Shown piece by piece: positions 45,801-51,800 of a DNA stretch of 64,000 nt; within the stretch, counting starts at the first letter, position 1; every line of letters starts with the position of its first letter. The position numbers were made by a program, and so were the translations under genes. The notes beneath the pieces were generated by a model that was not told where the DNA came from, searched no databases, and saw nothing but the letters and a program-made list of their open reading frames with translations. This DNA is from Charina bottae (taxonomy: Eukaryota > Chordata > Lepidosauria > Squamata > Charinaidae), in assembly GCA_023362775.1 (NCBI GenBank), contig JALMGJ010000011.1:22370001-22434000 (forward strand). The letters are read 5' to 3'.

Positions 45801-48800
45801 CAACAGATTTTTTACCCACCCGGGAGATTCACCATCTCACTGTAAATACAAGTGTAGCCTTTCACCAGCTCCCTTCAAATTTATGGACTTCCACAATTCT
45901 CAGCAATGGTTATGCTTGCTGGGATTTCTGGCAGTTTAAGCCTACCCATCTTGTGGGTGCCATGGGGAAGATGTGGCTCAGCGGTCCTCAGAATCCACTG
46001 TATTCTGTGGCGTCTTTGGTGCTGTCTGAGCCTTGTTGTTTTCCTGCAGACATTTGATTGCCAGACTAGGCAACATCCTCCGTGCGAAAAGGGAGTGGTG
46101 TTTGCTCTCAGTTTATGTACAGTGGTTTGCCCTGCTTGTGTTGGTGGGGGGTGTTGAGGATGTTGCCTAGTCTGGCAATGAAATGTCTGCAAGAAAACAA
46201 CAAGGCTCAGACAGCACCAAGGACTCCACAGTTCAACCCTGAGCTACAAATATTCTCTTCGATTGGTGCCACTGTATTCTGTTGTATTCTTGTATAACTT
46301 TTCCCCCCCATATCTGCTGAAATGCATGGTTTGTCTGGAGCCCAAAAGGCACCAGGCAAACCTTTGCTTGGTATGAATGATGTTAATTAAGAGTACCAGT
46401 CTGGCTTCCCTAAACAGGTTATAAGGTCCCTAAGACCTTTTTTTCCCAGGTGGGGCATAGGGTAGGGGGAATGGAAACAATTGTCCAATTCCACACATGA
46501 GATGGGTCCAGTCAAAGCACGGTTCAGAATTTCATTCAAGGAAATCAAGTTTCAGTATTTTGTGTTTCTCCACCAACTCTCATGTATGGGACCGTTGACT
46601 TCAGTGGCCAAAAACAAGGAGAAAACAATTACTTTGACATAGGATGCAAAGGAAAGGAGCTGTTTTGGGTGGATTTAAAACAAAAACTTGTTTATCCTTG
46701 GACCTCTCAGATTTTTAATAAATCTCTGCCTCTTCAACAATTGATCTGAGCATCAATCCCAAGGCATGACGGCTGAGGATGATGGGATTTGTAGCCTAAC
46801 ACAAGCACAGAGCAACTGGTGGGGAAAACATCTATCCTCATCCTGTTGGCATTAAATCTCAATGGACTTGGTGGGACTTATTCTGAGTAGTCATGTCGGA
46901 AGAAGGTTGGGGAGAATAAGGAGCGAAGGCCTGGAAAGGAAGATGATTTCCGACATTGTAACACTCTTGCTCGACAGCTTGTTTTCCCAATTTGTTTTTG
47001 TTTTGTTTTATTTTTTAAGCATTCTGTGCCCTGCTTAACTGAGTCAATATTTCTTCTTTCCTTGCCTACATAATAGCAACTACAGGACACGGGGACAGAT
47101 CAGCTCCAGAGTATAGCCCAGCGGCATGAAAATCAAGCTAAGAATCGCTATAGCAACGTGCTGCCATGTAAGTTTATTTATTTATTATTTTATTTATCAT
47201 ATTTATATCCCGCCCATCTCCCTCACAAGGAGGGACCCTGGGCGGTTCACAATAAAACAGTTTAAAATCAATAAAAAAAACATAACACCAATAATCAGCA
47301 AAAATACATAATTACAGTCAGATCCAAACAATGGTAGGTTCCATTCCTTTACCTCACGACCCTTTTTATTATTTTATTCTTTCCAACCCATTGGAATGAA
47401 CCCATCGGAAGGGGCTCTAACTATCCATCTGCAGGAAAATGCACAGAATGAGACCCAATCTGGGGTGGAGGAGGAAGTTAGCAAAAGAAGGATTGAGTTT
47501 AAAAATGGGCTAGAGGAGGCCGGGGGCGGGGGCGGGGGCGGGGAATGCCCTCAAAGCACTGCTGTGGGAGGTACAGTTGGGCAGCATCTTGAACTCTGAA
47601 TTGTGAGCTGCCCAGAGTCATTTGGAGTCAGGTGACATCAAATCGAATGAATGAATGAATGAATGAATGAATGAATTAATTAATGAATGAATGAATGGCT
47701 CCATTCTAAGCCCTCCTCCCTCCTCTTCAGAGGACCCAGAATGGGGCATATGCAGTCTGCCCTGTGCTTCCCTGTGCACTGATATACTGTACTACACATA
47801 CACACATAGGTGGCATGTTGTTTCATTACACAGAAAAAAACACAGGTGTCTCTTAAGCCCAGTGCCTGGAAAAGAATTGGAAAGAATTCCAAAAGCTGTT
47901 TGGCAAGCTTTCCCTGTCTTTTCTTTCTCGAAATTCACCCCTGTTATACTTAACCTAAAAGAGCCTGCTTGAATTTTGAACATCTCACTGATTCAGATTC
48001 AGATCTAATTGTGGTGCAACTCAACAGCCACTATTCCACGGAGGAGACTTTAATGCTCTACATTAGTGCTTGAGAATCATTGATCCTTATCTAGAGTTCT
48101 GGGCCAATGTACTATAGTGGAAACAATGCTGGATTTCAACCGGGAAGACTGAGATCTGATGTGTTTCTTAACTTCCATGCTATTCTTCTGCTCTCATTCT
48201 TCTCTCGAATGCCATTTTTGGTTCCTTCTCTACAGATGACCACGCACGAGTCCAGCTCACCGTCAAGCAAGAAGATCCCAACTCAGGTTACATCAATGCC
48301 AGCTACATGCCTGTATGTCTTCACTATTGCCTTTTGGGGATGAGATGTTAATGTTGGCTAAGTGTGCTGAAGAACTACAGTGAAGCCAGTTTGGAGTTCT
48401 GAGTTACTCCTGCTGGAACATGTTTAAAGCACTCAAAATCAACCCTAAATGCAAAGATGCACAACATCTAACCCTAGTATTGGATGTTACATCCAGGAGC
48501 CTTTCGTAGCTGCTAGTGAATTGCCCCTTTTAGTGTGACAGAAGGGGGAAATTATTAAATACATGGACCATAATCATATTAACTATATTTGATCACATAA
48601 CGTTGATGACAATAAAGGTAGGGGTCCTGGGTCCAGTTATTTCTTGGCGCACCTATCTTTTGGAGTGTAGCCGTGCGGCTCAAAGGCTGAGTATGGACCT
48701 CAGCCTGAAAATAGTTGCCTCCCCCCACTTTTGTGTACTCCTCCATCCTTGATACAGCTAACTGGATTTATTATTTCAAATTGATGCAATATATGCTTGG

Positions 48801-51800
48801 CCTTAGATGTGTAATGCAATTCGGGCTCTATTTTTTTCCCCCAAACCTTTCATCTTCACTTAACAAATACCACTTGGGGAGTCTGCTTTGGCTTTGCCCA
48901 TCTTATTGCAGAGTCGTCGTCGTAAATGAGCACCTCATACTGAACTGCTTGCTTTTAGACAGGCAAGCTTCTGTAGATGGCCATCTCTAAATTGGGTTCT
49001 ACTCTTTGGGATCTATTAGTCTGGAAGCCTATGTATTCTTAATTACTTAATGGGAAGTAATGAGATTTCAATCCAAGCGCAGGACCAGAAGGAGGCATTG
49101 CTGTGTCTTTCTGAAAGGGTTGCTCTGTTGACATCTCCTGATCCTCAGGCCCTGCTTTGTTTTGTACAAGGCAACCTTGAGCATAATACGCAACAGTTTT
49201 AGAAACGCTAAAAATCATTTTAAAAATGAACAAACATTTTTATGTACAGTATGCGTACATATATACAGTATTTATATAACACATTTCTCTCCCCCAGGGT
49301 TACAAGAAGGAAAAGGAGTTCATTGCAGCCCAGGGTCCATTGCCTGCCACACTCTATGACTTCTGGCGCATGATATGGGAGCAGCGCATCACAACCATAG
49401 TCATGCTCACCAATTGCACTGAGAATGGACGGGTGAGAATGGTCCTTTGTTTCAACATCAAGGATGCCCTTGAGTAGCAGGCGCTGTGATGCTGGGTTTC
49501 AGAGTGTTTTGATTTGTTATTGCAGAATCAAAACTCGAGAGACCTCTAATAACTTTACCGCTTGTCTCCAGTGCTACAAATTCCATTAAATGTCCTGTAT
49601 TCCCCTTCCAAATTTTCTCCTGGCCAGGTGAAATGTGAACGCTACTGGCCCTTGGACTACACACCCTGCACCTATGATGATATTACTGTGTCTGTCATCA
49701 CAGAAACCATTCTCCCTGATTGGACCATCCGGGACTTCAGTATCAAGCTGGTGAGTGATTGAGAGTTCAGGTTGCCTTCTCCTTCTGAGCTTAAAATACA
49801 GTAACAGCTGCTACATGGATCAATCGTTTTTAAAGAGACTTCCACATAGCCATCACAAGGAAAAATACATAATTCCCTTTAATAGCAAGTTCAAGTAGCT
49901 AAGGGAGCCGAAAAGGGATATAGGGGGAAAGAAGGGAAGTAGGCATGGGTGAATATCAAGCATTCTCAGGTACAGAACAAATTATATGCCCCCAAATTTG
50001 TGTCTTGGTGTTGGGAATATCTGAGTTATGTGTTTCTCAACAGATGAGCATGTCTGAAGTCCGTCGTGCTAGGCATTATCACTACACATCATGGCCAGAT
50101 CATGGAGTGCCCCAAACCACAGACACCATTCTTCGTTTCCGAGATCTTGTCAGAGAGCACTTAGAGAAAATGAAGGATAATGGGCCAGTTCTGGTTCACT
50201 GCAGGTACACCAAATGGGAGTGGAAAGGCCTGGGGCAAGAAAGAACCAAGGGGAGATGGGACACTCGACCCTGAGATCTTCTCTAATGGGTCTGCTCAGA
50301 GTGTCCCTTCCTTCTGATCCAGGTGGCAATGTTGAGCAGGATCTTCTCAACTGAGGCACTTCTTGTCTTCAATCTCCCTTCACCCTCCAATAAATCAAGC
50401 CCCAAGGAGGTCATAGGTCATGCTGGCTGGAGATGATGGGTGTTGAAGTTCAAGATATCTAGAGAGCCTCAGGCTGAATAAGGCTGATCTCCCATATCTC
50501 CCATGGTGTCAGCCCCACTAGGTAGACCAAGCTAGAAAATCAACTACACAGAGAACTAGAGCTATACTTTATTGAGATAGGCCAAGGGTCGGAAACTGCG
50601 GCTCGCGAGCCACATGCGGCTCTTTGGCCCCTTGAGTGTGGCTCTTCCGCAGCTGAACTCACCCCCGCCCCTTCCACGCAATTGGCTCCCGCCCCCAAAC
50701 CCCGCCCCCTTCCACGTGATTGGCTCCCGCCCTCAAACCCCGCCCCCTGGCCCTCGAGCATGTCAAAATGTCCTCGAGCATGTCAAAATGGCTCCTGGCA
50801 TAAAAATGTTTGCCGACCCCTGAAGGCTATAATAACAGAATCTTGCAAGCCTGATTATGTTTTGCCTTGCCTACTTCTTATATTCCAGTGCATCAGGGAG
50901 AAGCCAGCCTGAGTCACTTCCAAATACTATCTTGCTTCTCAGGACTATTTCAGCCCTCTTTGCTTATGTAACGGTTCTTGCATACTTCTGTCAAGGTCAT
51001 CTCCCTTAGTCTCTACACACAGCAAGAACATTGTTTATGTTGTCCATGTCTGATTGCCTCTTCTTTCATTCTTCCACCTTTCCAGTGCTGGTGTGGGCCG
51101 GACAGGGACATTTATTGCTCTAGACTCACTACTGTGCCAAGCCCAGGACCAGGGCGAGCTTGGTGTCTTTTCATTTGTTGAGAAGCTGAGAACAAACCGT
51201 CCACTCATGATCCAGAATGAGGTGAGAGAATGGAAAACAGTTATGTGTAGAAGCAGGTCTGATCTACAGGCAAGCATCTCTTCTTAAATCTTTAGAGAAT
51301 CTGCCAAGGGGGTACATTGGGGGTATGTGTTCCAAAGTCCATTTTAAGAGCTCTCCTGGATCTGACCAATATCCCAGAATTCCTTTAGCCAGCATTGCCC
51401 TTGCTAAGAACTCTGGGAGATGAAGTATATGCATTTTGGAGAATACCCAGTTCTGAAGGTGCCCCTTGTTGAACTAAGGATACTCTTAATTGACTGACTC
51501 AGCTGGCACTTACTCTGCAGTTATTTCAACACCAAGTAAGGGCATTTTTATATTCTCCTACCCTTCAAGCAGGGGTGTGGTGGCTCAGCGGGTAAGACAC
51601 CAGGCTTGTCGATCGGAAGATCGCAAGTTCGGAGGTTCGAATCCCTAGCCCCGTGTGACGGAGTGAGCTCCCGCACTCGCCCCAGCTCTTGCCAACCTAG
51701 CAATTCGAAAGCATGGAAATGCAAGTAGATGAATAGGTACCACTTTGGTGGGATGGTAACAGCGTTCCGCGCACGTCATGCGGCCACATGACCGTGGAAG

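Noticed and set aside
51571..51660. A possible tRNA gene (perfect B box)
   Set aside because: It is the head of a SINE with another inverted copy at 31253; acceptor and anticodon arms do not fold properly.
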